DNA of 64,000 nucleotides, taken from positions 1 to 64,000 of the forward strand of contig JBKQRV010000191.1 of the NCBI GenBank assembly GCA_052143835.1, given 5' to 3'. This document shows, one piece after another, positions 8,366-17,157 of the stretch (position 1 is its first letter; each line of letters starts with the position of its first letter). Origin of the DNA: DASPPM01 sp052143835 (lineage in GTDB: Bacteria > Pseudomonadota > Alphaproteobacteria > JACZXZ01). The notes under the pieces are model-generated. The model did no database searches. It was not told where the DNA came from and worked only from the letters and a program-made list of their open reading frames with translations. The translations under genes and the position numbers were made by a program.

Positions 8366-10107
8366 GGCCGCTTGCCCCTTCTTTTTGCTTTGCCGGCCGG
8401 GCGGCCCGAAGCGCTCTGCGATATCTCGCTCCGGCCGTAGGCGCTACGCGCGGCCTTGCGGCTGACCTTGCCGTTCGCCACGTCCGCGCGCACGGCGTCG
8501 AGGGGCCGGCGCTTGGGATCGCCGTAGCCGCCCCCGCCCGCGGTCTCGACGACGAGGCGGTCGCCCTTCTTGAGGGTGGTCGCGATCTTGGACGGAATCT
8601 CGACCAGGCTTCCGTCCTTGCGCGTGATGCGCGAGCGCGACATGGCCCCGGGCAAGCCGCCGCGCGCACCCGCTGCGCTCGAGAAATGCCGCTCGCCGCG
8701 ATGGGAGAACGAGACCTCGCCCTCCAGGATCTCGTATTCGCGCACCACGCCGAGGCCGCCGCGGAACTCGCCGGCCCCGCCCGAATCCTCGCGCAAGGCG
8801 ATACGGTGGATGCGGATCGGCGCCTCCATCTCCATCGCCTCGGCGGGGAGGTTCATGCAATTGGTGGCATCCGTCTCGATCACGTCGACGCCGTCGCGCG
8901 CCGCGGACGCGCCGCTGCCGCTGGCGACGAGGTCGCCCACCACGTAAGGAGCGCCGTCGCGGCCGCGGCCGCCGAAGGCCATCACCAGGAGCTCGCCCGC
9001 GGAGGCGGCCGGCACCTTGCCGGGGAGCACGGGGGCAAGCGCGCCTATCATGCAGCCGGTGATGCGCTTGATGGTCGAGGTGCGGGCATTGACCGGCGCC
9101 GGCGCTTCCGGGTTGACGAGCGAGCCTTTGGGGAGCTTGAGCTTGACTGGGCGGAAGCAGCCGCCGTTGGTCGGGATGGTCGGGTCGGTCAGGGCGCGCA
9201 CGGCGAAGCAGGCGGCGGCGAGCGAGCCCGAGGGCACGCAGTTGAGCGGCCCCTTGACCTGCGCGCTCGTGCCGGCGAAGTCGAACTCGATGTCGCCGCC
9301 CTTGACCGTGACGGCGACCTCGATGCGGATCTGGCGGTCGAGCTCGATGCCGTCGTTGTCGAGGTAATCGACGAAGCGATAGGTGCCCGGCGGGATGGCG
9401 CGGAGCGCATCCCTCGTCATCTCCTCCGAGCGGATGAGGAGTTCGTCGAAGATCGCCGCGAGCTGATTGTGGCCGTAGCGGTCGGCGACCTCGCCGAGCC
9501 GGCGCGAGGCCACCGTGCAAGCCGCGACCTGGGCGTTGAGGTCGCCCATCACCGTGTCGGGGATGCGCACGTTCTGGCGGATCATGCGGACGAGCGTGTC
9601 GTTCATGACCCCGGCGTCGCGCAGCTTGAGCGGCGGAATGCGGAGTCCCTCCTGGTAGATCTCCGTCGAGTTGGTCGGCACCGAGCCGGCCGCCATGCCG
9701 CCCACGTCCTGGTGATGGGTCATCGCCCCCGCGAGCGCTATGAGCTTGTCGCGATGGAAGACCGGCAGCACGACCGCGATGTCGGGGAGATGCGTGCCGC
9801 CCGTATAGGGGTCGTTAAGGACGAAGAGGTCGCCCTCCCGCATATGCTCGACCGGATAGGTCTTGATGATCTCCGCGACCGCGGGGATGAGGGTGGCGAG
9901 ATGGATCGGGATGGAGCAGGACTGGGCGAGCGTCGTCCCCTCCGTCGTGAAGAGGCTCGCCGACGCGTCGAGCCCCTCCTTGACGATGGGCGAGAAGGAG
10001 CTGCGCAAGAGCGTCGACTGCATCTCGTTCGCGATGCCGTCGAGCTTGTGGCGCACCACCTCGACGGTGATGGGGTCGAGCGCCGTGTCCTTCGCTTGCT
10101 GGGGCAT
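8362..10107 (-). CDS. hyuB: N-methylhydantoinase B / 5-oxoprolinase beta-like subunit
   Basis: The 581-residue product has the HyuB layout. An N-terminal 'DPITVEVVRHKLDGIANEMQSTLLRSSFSPIVKEGLD' stretch is followed by NDPYTGGTHLPD near residue 137 and THHQDVGGMAAGS. The C-terminus is glycine-rich (AGARGGLPGA, ETAGGGGYGDP). HyuB completes ATP-dependent ring opening with HyuA. The last 30 residues are a basic tail (GKAKRRGKRP) not typical of the family. It lies 12 bases after hyuA and overlaps the triple RidA start by 4 bases, in an operon fed by a LIV transporter. The substrate is probably a lactam or cyclic ureide; the sequence does not say which. Confidence 0.93.
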   Translation of the reverse strand: MPQQAKDTALDPITVEVVRHKLDGIANEMQSTLLRSSFSPIVKEGLDASASLFTTEGTTLAQSCSIPIHLATLIPAVAEIIKTYPVEHMREGDLFVLNDPYTGGTHLPDIAVVLPVFHRDKLIALAGAMTHHQDVGGMAAGSVPTNSTEIYQEGLRIPPLKLRDAGVMNDTLVRMIRQNVRIPDTVMGDLNAQVAACTVASRRLGEVADRYGHNQLAAIFDELLIRSEEMTRDALRAIPPGTYRFVDYLDNDGIELDRQIRIEVAVTVKGGDIEFDFAGTSAQVKGPLNCVPSGSLAAACFAVRALTDPTIPTNGGCFRPVKLKLPKGSLVNPEAPAPVNARTSTIKRITGCMIGALAPVLPGKVPAASAGELLVMAFGGRGRDGAPYVVGDLVASGSGASAARDGVDVIETDATNCMNLPAEAMEMEAPIRIHRIALREDSGGAGEFRGGLGVVREYEILEGEVSFSHRGERHFSSAAGARGGLPGAMSRSRITRKDGSLVEIPSKIATTLKKGDRLVVETAGGGGYGDPKRRPLDAVRADVANGKVSRKAARSAYGRSEISQSASGRPAGKAKRRGKRP

Positions 10108-10119
10108 GGGCGGGCTCCG

Positions 10120-12174
10120 TCAGTCCGCGGTGATCACGAGGGTGCCGTTCTCTTCCACGCGCGCCGTCCAGCCGGGCTCGACGAGCGTGGTGGTATCGCT
10201 CTGCTCGACGATGGCCGGACCGGCGATGGCGGCACCCACGGCAAGGGCTGCGCGCTCATAGACACGCGCCTCCAAGAAGCCGCCGCTCTCCGCCGTCAGG
10301 ATGCGGCGGCTTTTCTTCTCGGCCGAGGCCGAGCTCGGCCGGTAGGGCTCCGAGGAGTGCCGCGCGGCGGCGCTCCGATGGATGGTGCGCAAGTTGACGA
10401 TGCGTGCGGGCCCCTCGACGCTGTGGCCGTAGACCCGGTCGTGCATGGCAAGAAAGTCGCGGTAAAGCGTCTCGAGGGCCTGGGCTCCAGCGGCTGCGAG
10501 CGGGATCTCCAAGTGATAGGACTGCCCGACGTAGCACACGTCCGCGAAGTAGTGGATGCGGGCGTCCTTGGGCTTGACCCCTTCGCTCGCCATGAGTGCC
10601 GAGCACGCCTTATCGATCCTCGCGAGCATGGCGCGCACCTCCGACCAGGCGAGCCCGGCGAGGGGCCGCGGGAAGGCGGCCGAGACCTCGTGCTCGATCG
10701 GCGCGTGGAGGAGCCCCGCCGCCGAGAGCACACCCGGATGGAGCGGTACCGCGATTCGCCGGATGCCGAGCTCGCGGGCGAGTGCGGTGGCGTGGAGCGG
10801 GCCGCCGCCGCCGAGGGGAAGGAGCGTGTACTCGCGCGGATCGATGCCGCGGCCGATCGAGACGAGGCGGATCGCCTCGGACATCTGGGCGTTCAGCACC
10901 CGGTGGATGCCGAGGGCCGCCTCCTCGAGCGTCATGCTCAAGGGACGCGCGATCTTCGTCTCGAGTGCGGTGCGCGCGAGCTCGGGCGCGAGCTTGAGCG
11001 AGCCGCCCGCGAAATAGTCGGGATTGATGAGGCCGAGGATGAGCGAGGCGTCGGTCACGGTCGGCGCCTCCCCGCCGCGGCCGTAGCAGGACGGCCCGGG
11101 CTCCGAGCCGGCCGACTGCGGCCCGACGCGCAGCGAGCCCGCACCGTCGAGCCACGCGATCGAGCCGCCGCCGGCGCCGATCGTGTTCACGTCGACCATG
11201 GGCACGCGCACGCCGTAGCCGCAGATCTCGCCCTCGGCGCGGACGAGCGGCTGGCCGCGGCTCACGAGGGCGATGTCGCAGCTCGTGCCGCCGATGTCGA
11301 GGGTGATGAGGTCCTGGATGCCGACGGAGCGCCCGACCTCGACGCCGCCGATGACGCCTGCGGCCGGGCCCGAGAGGAAAAGGCGCACGGGCCGCCGGCG
11401 CGCCACGCGGGAGGAGGCGATCCCGCCGCGCGACTGCATGATCTGGAGCGGGATCGCAACACCGCCGCCCGCGAGGTCCTGCTCCATGTTCTCGAGATAG
11501 CGGTCCACGACCGGCTTGATATAGGCGTCGAAGGCGGTGACGCAGGTACGCTCGTACTCGCGGAAGGCGGGATCGACCTCCGAGGAGAGCGATACCATCA
11601 TCGAGGGTGCCGAGCGGTGGATGAGCTCGCGCGTCAGCTCCTCGTGCGCGGGGTTGAGGAAGGAGAAGAGATAGCTCACGGCGATCGCCTCGACTCCGTC
11701 CGCGACAAGGGCTTGAGCCGCGCGCTCGACGGAGGCCTCGTCGAGCGGCACGAGGACCGAGCCGTCGGCCGCGATCCTCTCGCGCACCTCCTTGCGCAAG
11801 GCGCCGGGGACGAGGAAGACCGGCGCCTCGGGCTTGAGGATGAGGTCGTACATGGTGCGCCGCTTCTGACGGCCGATCTCGAGCACGTCCTTGAAGCCGG
11901 CCGTAGTCAAGAGGCCGATCTTGGCACCCTTGGCCTCGAGCACCGCGTTGGTCGCGACCGTGGTGCCGTGGACAAAGCGGCGGATCGCGCGCGCGTCGAC
12001 CTGCCAGGCGGCAGCCATGAAGTCGATGGCGGCCTTGACCCCCGCGCTCGGATCAAGGCGCGTCGTCGGTATCTTGACGAGGCGCAGCGCCCCATGCGCG
12101 TCGCGGCACACCACGTCCGTGAAGGTGCCGCCGATATCGACGCCGATCTCGAAACCGTCCGCTGCGTCAGGCAT
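10120..12174 (-). CDS. hyuA: N-methylhydantoinase A / 5-oxoprolinase alpha-like ATPase subunit
   Basis: The 684-residue product carries the actin-fold ATPase motifs DIGGTFTDVV near the N-terminus, FVHGTTVATNAV near residue 66, LDIGGTSCDIAL and GAGGGSIAWLD. The 'GPQSAGSEPGPSCYGRGG' stretch is also HyuA-like. It pairs with the hyuB 12 bases downstream. The upstream neighbour is livF, whose stop is 68 bases before this start, so it is probably part of the livHMGF-hyuAB-RidA transcription unit. It differs clearly from the hyuA at 148-2190, so the two sets may act on different substrates. Confidence 0.93.
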   Translation of the reverse strand: MPDAADGFEIGVDIGGTFTDVVCRDAHGALRLVKIPTTRLDPSAGVKAAIDFMAAAWQVDARAIRRFVHGTTVATNAVLEAKGAKIGLLTTAGFKDVLEIGRQKRRTMYDLILKPEAPVFLVPGALRKEVRERIAADGSVLVPLDEASVERAAQALVADGVEAIAVSYLFSFLNPAHEELTRELIHRSAPSMMVSLSSEVDPAFREYERTCVTAFDAYIKPVVDRYLENMEQDLAGGGVAIPLQIMQSRGGIASSRVARRRPVRLFLSGPAAGVIGGVEVGRSVGIQDLITLDIGGTSCDIALVSRGQPLVRAEGEICGYGVRVPMVDVNTIGAGGGSIAWLDGAGSLRVGPQSAGSEPGPSCYGRGGEAPTVTDASLILGLINPDYFAGGSLKLAPELARTALETKIARPLSMTLEEAALGIHRVLNAQMSEAIRLVSIGRGIDPREYTLLPLGGGGPLHATALARELGIRRIAVPLHPGVLSAAGLLHAPIEHEVSAAFPRPLAGLAWSEVRAMLARIDKACSALMASEGVKPKDARIHYFADVCYVGQSYHLEIPLAAAGAQALETLYRDFLAMHDRVYGHSVEGPARIVNLRTIHRSAAARHSSEPYRPSSASAEKKSRRILTAESGGFLEARVYERAALAVGAAIAGPAIVEQSDTTTLVEPGWTARVEENGTLVITAD

Positions 12175-12242
12175 GTCGACGCTTTCCGCTCATTGCTCGC
12201 TTCGCTCCATGACTCTCTAACATCCCTTTCCGGCGGCGAACA

Positions 12243-12953
12243 CTAGAGATAAATGCTCCTCACGATCTCTTCCGCGAGTACCCCGCCGCCTCTGATGTCG
12301 CCGCGCTCCGAGACGCGGCCGTCGCGCAGGATGAGGAAGCGGTCGGCGACCGAGAGGGCGAGCTTGATGTTCTGCTCCACGATGAGCATGGCGATACCGC
12401 GCGCCTTGAGGAGGGAGATGATCGCGGCGATCTCATTGACCAGCTTGGGCGCGAGGCCGCCCGAGGGCTCGTCGAGGAGAAGGAGCTTGGGCCGGCCCAT
12501 GAGCGCGCGCCCGATCGCCGCCACTTGCTGCTCGCCGCCGGAGAGCAGGTTGACCGCCGTCGCCCGCCGCTCTTCGAGGCGCGGGAAGGCGCCGAAGACG
12601 TCCGCGAGCAGCGCGGCGACAGGTTCGCGCCGCCGCGCGGCACCAAGGCGCAGATTGTCCTCGACGGTCATCTCGGGAAAGAGGTCGCGCGTCTGGGAAA
12701 CCTGAACGATGCCGCGACGGAAGGTCTCGTGCGGCGGCAGGCCGGCGAGCTCGCTCCCCTCGAGTCGGATGGAGCCGGCGCGCGGCCGCACGAAGCCGCT
12801 CACCGCATTCAGCAGGGTCGATTTGCCGCTGCCGTTGGCGCCGAGCAGCGTCACGGCCTCGCCGTGCCTGACGCTGAGCTCGACGCCGAAGAGGATCTGC
12901 CTCTGGGCGTAGCCGGCCTCGAGACCCAGGATTTCGAGCAATGGCTCAGGCAT
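12243..12953 (-). CDS. livF: LIV-type ABC transporter ATP-binding protein LivF
   Basis: The product is 236 residues from the ATG at 12953, which overlaps the end of livG by 8 bases. It has Walker A GANGSGKST, a Q-loop (VSQTRDLFPEMTVEDNL), the signature LLSGGEQQ and Walker B LLLLDEPSGGLAP. The 'GLAP' after Walker B and the missing C-terminal extension mark the LivF branch. It is one of two ATPases energising uptake of amino acids or small amides through LivHM. An extended upstream reading is spurious. Confidence 0.92.
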   Translation of the reverse strand: MPEPLLEILGLEAGYAQRQILFGVELSVRHGEAVTLLGANGSGKSTLLNAVSGFVRPRAGSIRLEGSELAGLPPHETFRRGIVQVSQTRDLFPEMTVEDNLRLGAARRREPVAALLADVFGAFPRLEERRATAVNLLSGGEQQVAAIGRALMGRPKLLLLDEPSGGLAPKLVNEIAAIISLLKARGIAMLIVEQNIKLALSVADRFLILRDGRVSERGDIRGGGVLAEEIVRSIYL

Positions 12954-13710
12954 GGCCCAGATACGCCTCCAGCACCGCCTTGTTCGCGCGCGCCTCCGCG
13001 GGCGGCGCGTCGGCGATCTTAGCACCGTAGTTGAGCACGATGACGCGGTCGGAGATGTTCATGACGAGCTCGATCGCGTGCTCGATGACGAGGATGCCGG
13101 TTTGGCGCTCCTTGGCAAGGGAGCGGATCACGGACTCGAGGTGCGCGCGCATCGGCGGGGCGAGGCCGACGGCGGGCTCGTCGAGGAGGAGGAGCTGGGG
13201 CTTGCTCGCGACCGCGCGCACGATCTCGACCATGCGCCGCTGTCCGCCCGAGAGCTCGCGCGCCGGACGGTCGGCGAGATGGCCGATCTCCATGAGCTCT
13301 AGGAGTTGGCGCGCCTCCGCGGTCGCCGCCTGCTCGGCGGCGCGCGCGCGCCGGCTGCCAAGGAGGAGGCCCAGGAGGCCGCTCTCGATCTCCGTATGGA
13401 GGCCCGTCAGCACGTTCTCGAGTGCGGTCAGCTCGCCGAACAAGGCACCCAGCTGAAAGGTGCGGCGCACGCCTCGCGCCGCGATCTCGTGAGGCGAGAG
13501 GCGCTGGATTTCCTCGCCGCGAAAGAGAATCCGCCCGGAAGTGCTCTGCGCGTTGCCGGTGACGACGTTGAAGAGCGTCGTCTTGCCGGCGCCGTTCGGG
13601 CCGATCACGGCGCAGACCTCGCCGGGCCGGAGGCTGAGCGAGACATTGTCGACCGCGTTCAAGCCGCCGTAGCGCACCGTGACTTCCGCGAGCTCGAGGA
13701 GGGATGCCAT
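12946..13710 (-). CDS. livG: LIV-type ABC transporter ATP-binding protein LivG
   Basis: The product is 254 residues from the ATG at 13710, directly after livM (stop at 13712). It shows Walker A GPNGAGKTT, LivG-style 'RTFQLGALFGELTALENV', the signature ELSGGQRR, Walker B LLLLDEPAVGLAP and the switch His in VIEHAIELV. The C-terminal ANKAVLEAYLG is characteristic of LivG. It works with LivF in the same transporter. Confidence 0.92.
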   Translation of the reverse strand: MASLLELAEVTVRYGGLNAVDNVSLSLRPGEVCAVIGPNGAGKTTLFNVVTGNAQSTSGRILFRGEEIQRLSPHEIAARGVRRTFQLGALFGELTALENVLTGLHTEIESGLLGLLLGSRRARAAEQAATAEARQLLELMEIGHLADRPARELSGGQRRMVEIVRAVASKPQLLLLDEPAVGLAPPMRAHLESVIRSLAKERQTGILVIEHAIELVMNISDRVIVLNYGAKIADAPPAEARANKAVLEAYLGHA

Positions 13711-13711
13711 C

Positions 13712-14713
13712 TCAGGCGCTCTCGTAGTAGCGGTCGTGGAAGACGGGATGGAGGCGCGCCAAGAGGCTCGCGAGGCCGCGCGGGAGGACCAGGATGACGA
13801 GCACGATGAGGAGGCCAAAGATGAGCTCCTCGAAGCCGGGGAAGTTGCTGAAGATCTCGGGCGTCGCGGTGATGACGACGGCACCGACGACGGAGCCCAC
13901 GAGGCTGCCGAGCCCGCCCACCATGATGATGGCGAACTCGAGGATGAGCTCGATCAGATTGAAGGAGTCGGGCGAGAGGTGTCCCACGAGGAGCGCGTAC
14001 ATCGAGCCGCCGATGCCGACGACGAAGCCGCTCCAGGCAAGCCCGAGCACGTAATAGCGGCCCGTGGGCACCCCCATGGCGGCGGCGGCCACCTCGTTGT
14101 CCTTGATCGCCATGAAGGCGCGCCCCACGCGCGAGCGCAAGAGCCGGTCCGTGGCGATGACGACGGCGACCGCGAGGACGAGAAAGACGTAGAACTTGTG
14201 GGATTCGAGATCGAGCCTCCAGCCGAAAAGGTCGCTCGCCGGCACGGCCATGCCCATCGAGCCGCCGGTGAGCCACTCCGAGCGGATGTAGGTCCAGCGC
14301 ATGAGCTCGCCGAAGGCGAGCGTCATGATGGCGAGCGAGAAGGAGCGCACGCCGCGGAGTGCGGGCACGCTCGCGGCACAGCCGGCCACAGCCCCCATGA
14401 TGCCGGCCGGCAGCACGGTCGCCCACCACGGCAGCCCCAGCTTCGCCATCAGGATGCCCGCCGTGTAGCCGCCGAGGCCGAAGAAGGCGACGTTGGAGAA
14501 GGCGAGCTGGCCGAGATTGCCCACCACGACGTTGAAGCCGACGCCGACCGGCACGTACATGAGGATCAGGTTGAGGACGTACTGCTGGTACTGATTGAGG
14601 AAGAGCGGGAGGGGCAGGAGTGCCAAGGGGGCCAACCAGAATATGAGGCGGCCGGAGCGGGGACGCGAGGCCGGCGCGCTCCGGCGGCTCTCGGCTCTGC
14701 CCTCGCGGGACAC
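13712..14713 (-). CDS. livM: LIV-type ABC transporter permease LivM
   Basis: The 333-residue membrane protein is taken from a GTG at 14713, 11 bases after the livH stop. The open frame extends further upstream only through livH in another frame. Helices begin at LIFWLAPLALLPLPLF. The family signature 'VGNLGQLAFSNVAFFGLGGYTAG' and the EAA-like 'FMAIKDNEVAAAAMGVPTGRYYVLGLAWSGFV' loop identify LivM. It forms the translocation pore with LivH. The start codon choice is moderately certain, since no strong ribosome site is seen. Confidence 0.9.
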   Translation of the reverse strand: MSREGRAESRRSAPASRPRSGRLIFWLAPLALLPLPLFLNQYQQYVLNLILMYVPVGVGFNVVVGNLGQLAFSNVAFFGLGGYTAGILMAKLGLPWWATVLPAGIMGAVAGCAASVPALRGVRSFSLAIMTLAFGELMRWTYIRSEWLTGGSMGMAVPASDLFGWRLDLESHKFYVFLVLAVAVVIATDRLLRSRVGRAFMAIKDNEVAAAAMGVPTGRYYVLGLAWSGFVVGIGGSMYALLVGHLSPDSFNLIELILEFAIIMVGGLGSLVGSVVGAVVITATPEIFSNFPGFEELIFGLLIVLVILVLPRGLASLLARLHPVFHDRYYESA

Positions 14714-14724
14714 GCGGGCGCCGC

Positions 14725-15597
14725 TCAGACGCTTCGCCCGGCCGCGCGGCCGAACAGGCCCTGCGGCCGCACGAGCAGCACGACGATGGTCACGACATAG
14801 GCGGTGATGTCGATGAAGGCGGTCGAGACGTAGAAGCCGAGGAGCTTCTCCATGATGCCGAGGAGGAGGCCGCCGACGACGGCGCCGTAGAGCGAGCCGA
14901 AGCCCCCGAGCGTCATGGCGGCGAAGCCGCGCACGAGGGTCCAGGCGCCCATGTCGGGTGTTAGCGCCGTGTTGAGCGCCAGGAGCGCGCCCCCCGCCGC
15001 GCCGAGGGCGGCACCCGTGCCCCACATGGTGCCGTGGAAGGCCCGCACGTTGATGCCGACGAGGGCCGCACCCCGTTGCGTCTGGAACACCGCCTGCACG
15101 ACCTTGCCCAGCGGCGAGAGGTGGAAGACGACGAAGAGGGCCAGGAGGAGCAAGAGGACGACGGCCGAGATGACGATATCGTCCATGGTGAGAACGATCG
15201 GGCCGAGGAGAAAGCTCGTCTGCGGGTAGGGCCGCGCGAGCATGAGGGTCTCGTTTCCCCATTCGAGGCGCGCAGCCCCCCGCAAGGCATTGCCGACGGC
15301 GAGCGCCATCATGGCGAGTGCGAGGTGGGGTCCGGTGAGGATGGGCTCGATCAGCGCGCGCTGCATGATGAGGCCGAAGAGGAACAGCGCGCCCAAGGCC
15401 AGCACGAGCGCCGGCACGAAGGGCAGGCCGATGCCGGCGGTGAAGACAAAGGCGGCGTAGGCGCCGGCCATGACCAGATCGCCGTGGCCGAAGTTGACCA
15501 CGGTGGTGGCCTTGTAGACGACGGTCATGGAGAGCGCCACGACGGCATAAAGCATGCCCGTCGAGACGCCGCTCACCACCAGCTGCGGCATCATCAT
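14725..15597 (-). CDS. livH: LIV-type ABC transporter permease LivH
   Basis: The 290-residue product starts at the ATG at 15597, about 12 bases after GGGAGGCGG. It has the LivH hallmark 'VNFGHGDLVMAGAYAAF' followed by multiple hydrophobic helices and a C-terminal 'VVTIVVLLVRPQGLFGR'. It is the first gene of the probable seven-gene operon livH-livM-livG-livF-hyuA-hyuB-RidA x3. It is divergent from the binding-protein gene at 15811. Confidence 0.9.
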   Translation of the reverse strand: MMMPQLVVSGVSTGMLYAVVALSMTVVYKATTVVNFGHGDLVMAGAYAAFVFTAGIGLPFVPALVLALGALFLFGLIMQRALIEPILTGPHLALAMMALAVGNALRGAARLEWGNETLMLARPYPQTSFLLGPIVLTMDDIVISAVVLLLLLALFVVFHLSPLGKVVQAVFQTQRGAALVGINVRAFHGTMWGTGAALGAAGGALLALNTALTPDMGAWTLVRGFAAMTLGGFGSLYGAVVGGLLLGIMEKLLGFYVSTAFIDITAYVVTIVVLLVRPQGLFGRAAGRSV

Positions 15598-15810
15598 CAG
15601 CACGGGTGCCGCCTCCCGGGTGCCGGCACCGCCCAAGCGTTCGCGCGAGCTCGAATGGGGTTGAACGACATTATGAACGGCGTTAGGCTTTTGTTTGCGG
15701 CGCGCTTCCGAGCACGACAGTAATGCGCCTCCCAAGCTCCGATATTACTGCAAAATTCGCGACGCGTTAGCGGTTTCGTCGTTTGTCTCGCCACCAGGGG
15801 GAATGACGCC
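15598..15810. promoter_or_regulatory. Divergent control region between livH and the LIV binding-protein gene
   Basis: These 213 bases separate the two halves of one transport/catabolic unit and must hold both promoters. The middle is A/T-richer (for example around 15735-15760). No confident -35/-10 pair, sigma54 site or operator was recognised. Confidence 0.5.
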
Positions 15811-17037
15811 ATGGGTACTTGCACGAAGAATGCCCGCTACCTGCTAGCGGTTGCAGCGGGCATCGTGTCGCTCGCGCTCGCGCTTGCGGCGCGCGCCGAC
15901 AATACGCAGGGCATCACCGACACCACCATCAAGATCGGCAACCTCGGGCCGTTCACGGGCGACGCCTCGGTTTTCGCTCCGCTGAATTACGGGCCCGATG
16001 CCTACCTCCGCTACACGAACGCCCAGGGCGGCGTGGAGGGGCGCAAGTTCGAGACCGTGTTCGCCGACGACGCCTGCAACGAGGCCAAGGGCATCGCCGC
16101 GGCGAAGAAGCTCATATACGAGGACAAGGTGTTCATGATCATGAGCAGCCCGTGCAGCGGCGTTGCCATGGCCATCAAGCCCATGCTCGACAAGGAGGGC
16201 ATCCCCTGGATCGGCATCGCGGCCAATCCGAAGCTCACGCGGCCGACCGTGCCGACCATGTTCCACGTCACCTACACGGGCATCGAGTCCGGCCAGAACA
16301 TGGCCCGCTTCGCGCTCAGCAAGCCCGGTGTCAAGAAGATCGCCATCGTCGAGCACAGCAATGATTGGGCGCACGGCTACTGCGATCCGGCGACCGAGTA
16401 TCTCAAGGCGAACGGCGGCGAGGTCGCGGTGGTGACCGCCATGGAGCGCGGCTCGACCGACGCGACGGCGCAGGCGTTGCAGATCAAGGCGTCGGGTGCG
16501 GAGGCCGTGCTCGGCTGCCTCTATCAGCCCGAGCTCGTCATCCTCCTCCGCGAGATGCACAAGTTCGGCCTGAACATTCCCGTCGTCGGCGCGCTGGGCG
16601 CCGATTTCGAGCAGACGGTCCGACAGGTGAACGACATCGGCGCGGTCGAGGGCATCTTCTTCCAGCCCTACCAGTTCAAGGCCAGGCTCGGCGAGGGCCC
16701 GCTCAAGAAATTCCACGACATCTTCGTGAAGTACCTCAAGCCGGACGAGCTGCCCAAGGACGGCGTGCCGACGAACTTCTATTACTTCGGCGTCCCGGCG
16801 GGCATCGTCACGGTCGAGGCCTTCCGCCGCGCCGGCCCCCATCCGACGCGCGAGAAATGGCTCGCCGCCATGGAGTCGCTCCGCCAGTTCGATACCGGCG
16901 TGCTCGCCGACACGGTCACGATCACGCATGAGAGCCACGTCGGCGTGAAGTTGATGCATGCGGTCGGCCTCAATGGGAAGGGCGAGGAGACGGTCTACAA
17001 GAGCTGGGGCGCGCCGCTCGAGGGGCAGGCCAATTGA
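15811..17037 (+). CDS. LIV-type periplasmic substrate-binding protein
   Basis: The 408-residue product has a Sec signal peptide (hydrophobic LLAVAAGIVSLALALAARA, cleavage near ARA-DN). The type-I periplasmic fold follows: 'TIKIGNLGPFTGDASVF', 'GVEGRKFETVFADDACNEAKGIAAAKKLI' and 'FMIMSSPCSGVAMAIKPML'. AGGGGG lies 9 bases before the ATG. It is divergent from livH and so is the likely ligand receptor for that transporter. The linked hyuAB/RidA enzymes suggest a cyclic amide, ureide or unusual amino-acid ligand; this is inference. Confidence 0.9.
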   Translation: MGTCTKNARYLLAVAAGIVSLALALAARADNTQGITDTTIKIGNLGPFTGDASVFAPLNYGPDAYLRYTNAQGGVEGRKFETVFADDACNEAKGIAAAKKLIYEDKVFMIMSSPCSGVAMAIKPMLDKEGIPWIGIAANPKLTRPTVPTMFHVTYTGIESGQNMARFALSKPGVKKIAIVEHSNDWAHGYCDPATEYLKANGGEVAVVTAMERGSTDATAQALQIKASGAEAVLGCLYQPELVILLREMHKFGLNIPVVGALGADFEQTVRQVNDIGAVEGIFFQPYQFKARLGEGPLKKFHDIFVKYLKPDELPKDGVPTNFYYFGVPAGIVTVEAFRRAGPHPTREKWLAAMESLRQFDTGVLADTVTITHESHVGVKLMHAVGLNGKGEETVYKSWGAPLEGQAN

Positions 17038-17157
17038 CCCGCAATCGCGTCGCGGCCGCTTTCCGTTAGGCGCCGGAGGGCGGCGCGGCAATTTAGCGCG
17101 CCGCGTCGATGCGCGCGCGTCTCGCCTTCTTCGGCTGACCATCTTGGGAGGTGCAGT

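Noticed and set aside
8686..12246. A 1186-codon open frame on the plus strand antisense to hyuB/hyuA
   Set aside because: The translation is Ala/Arg/Asp/Glu-rich low-complexity sequence without motifs; it is the shadow of two clear minus-strand genes in high-GC DNA.
13885..15262. Upstream extension of the livM frame through livH
   Set aside because: It lacks hydrophobic segments or motifs and overlaps livH entirely; livM is taken from 14713.
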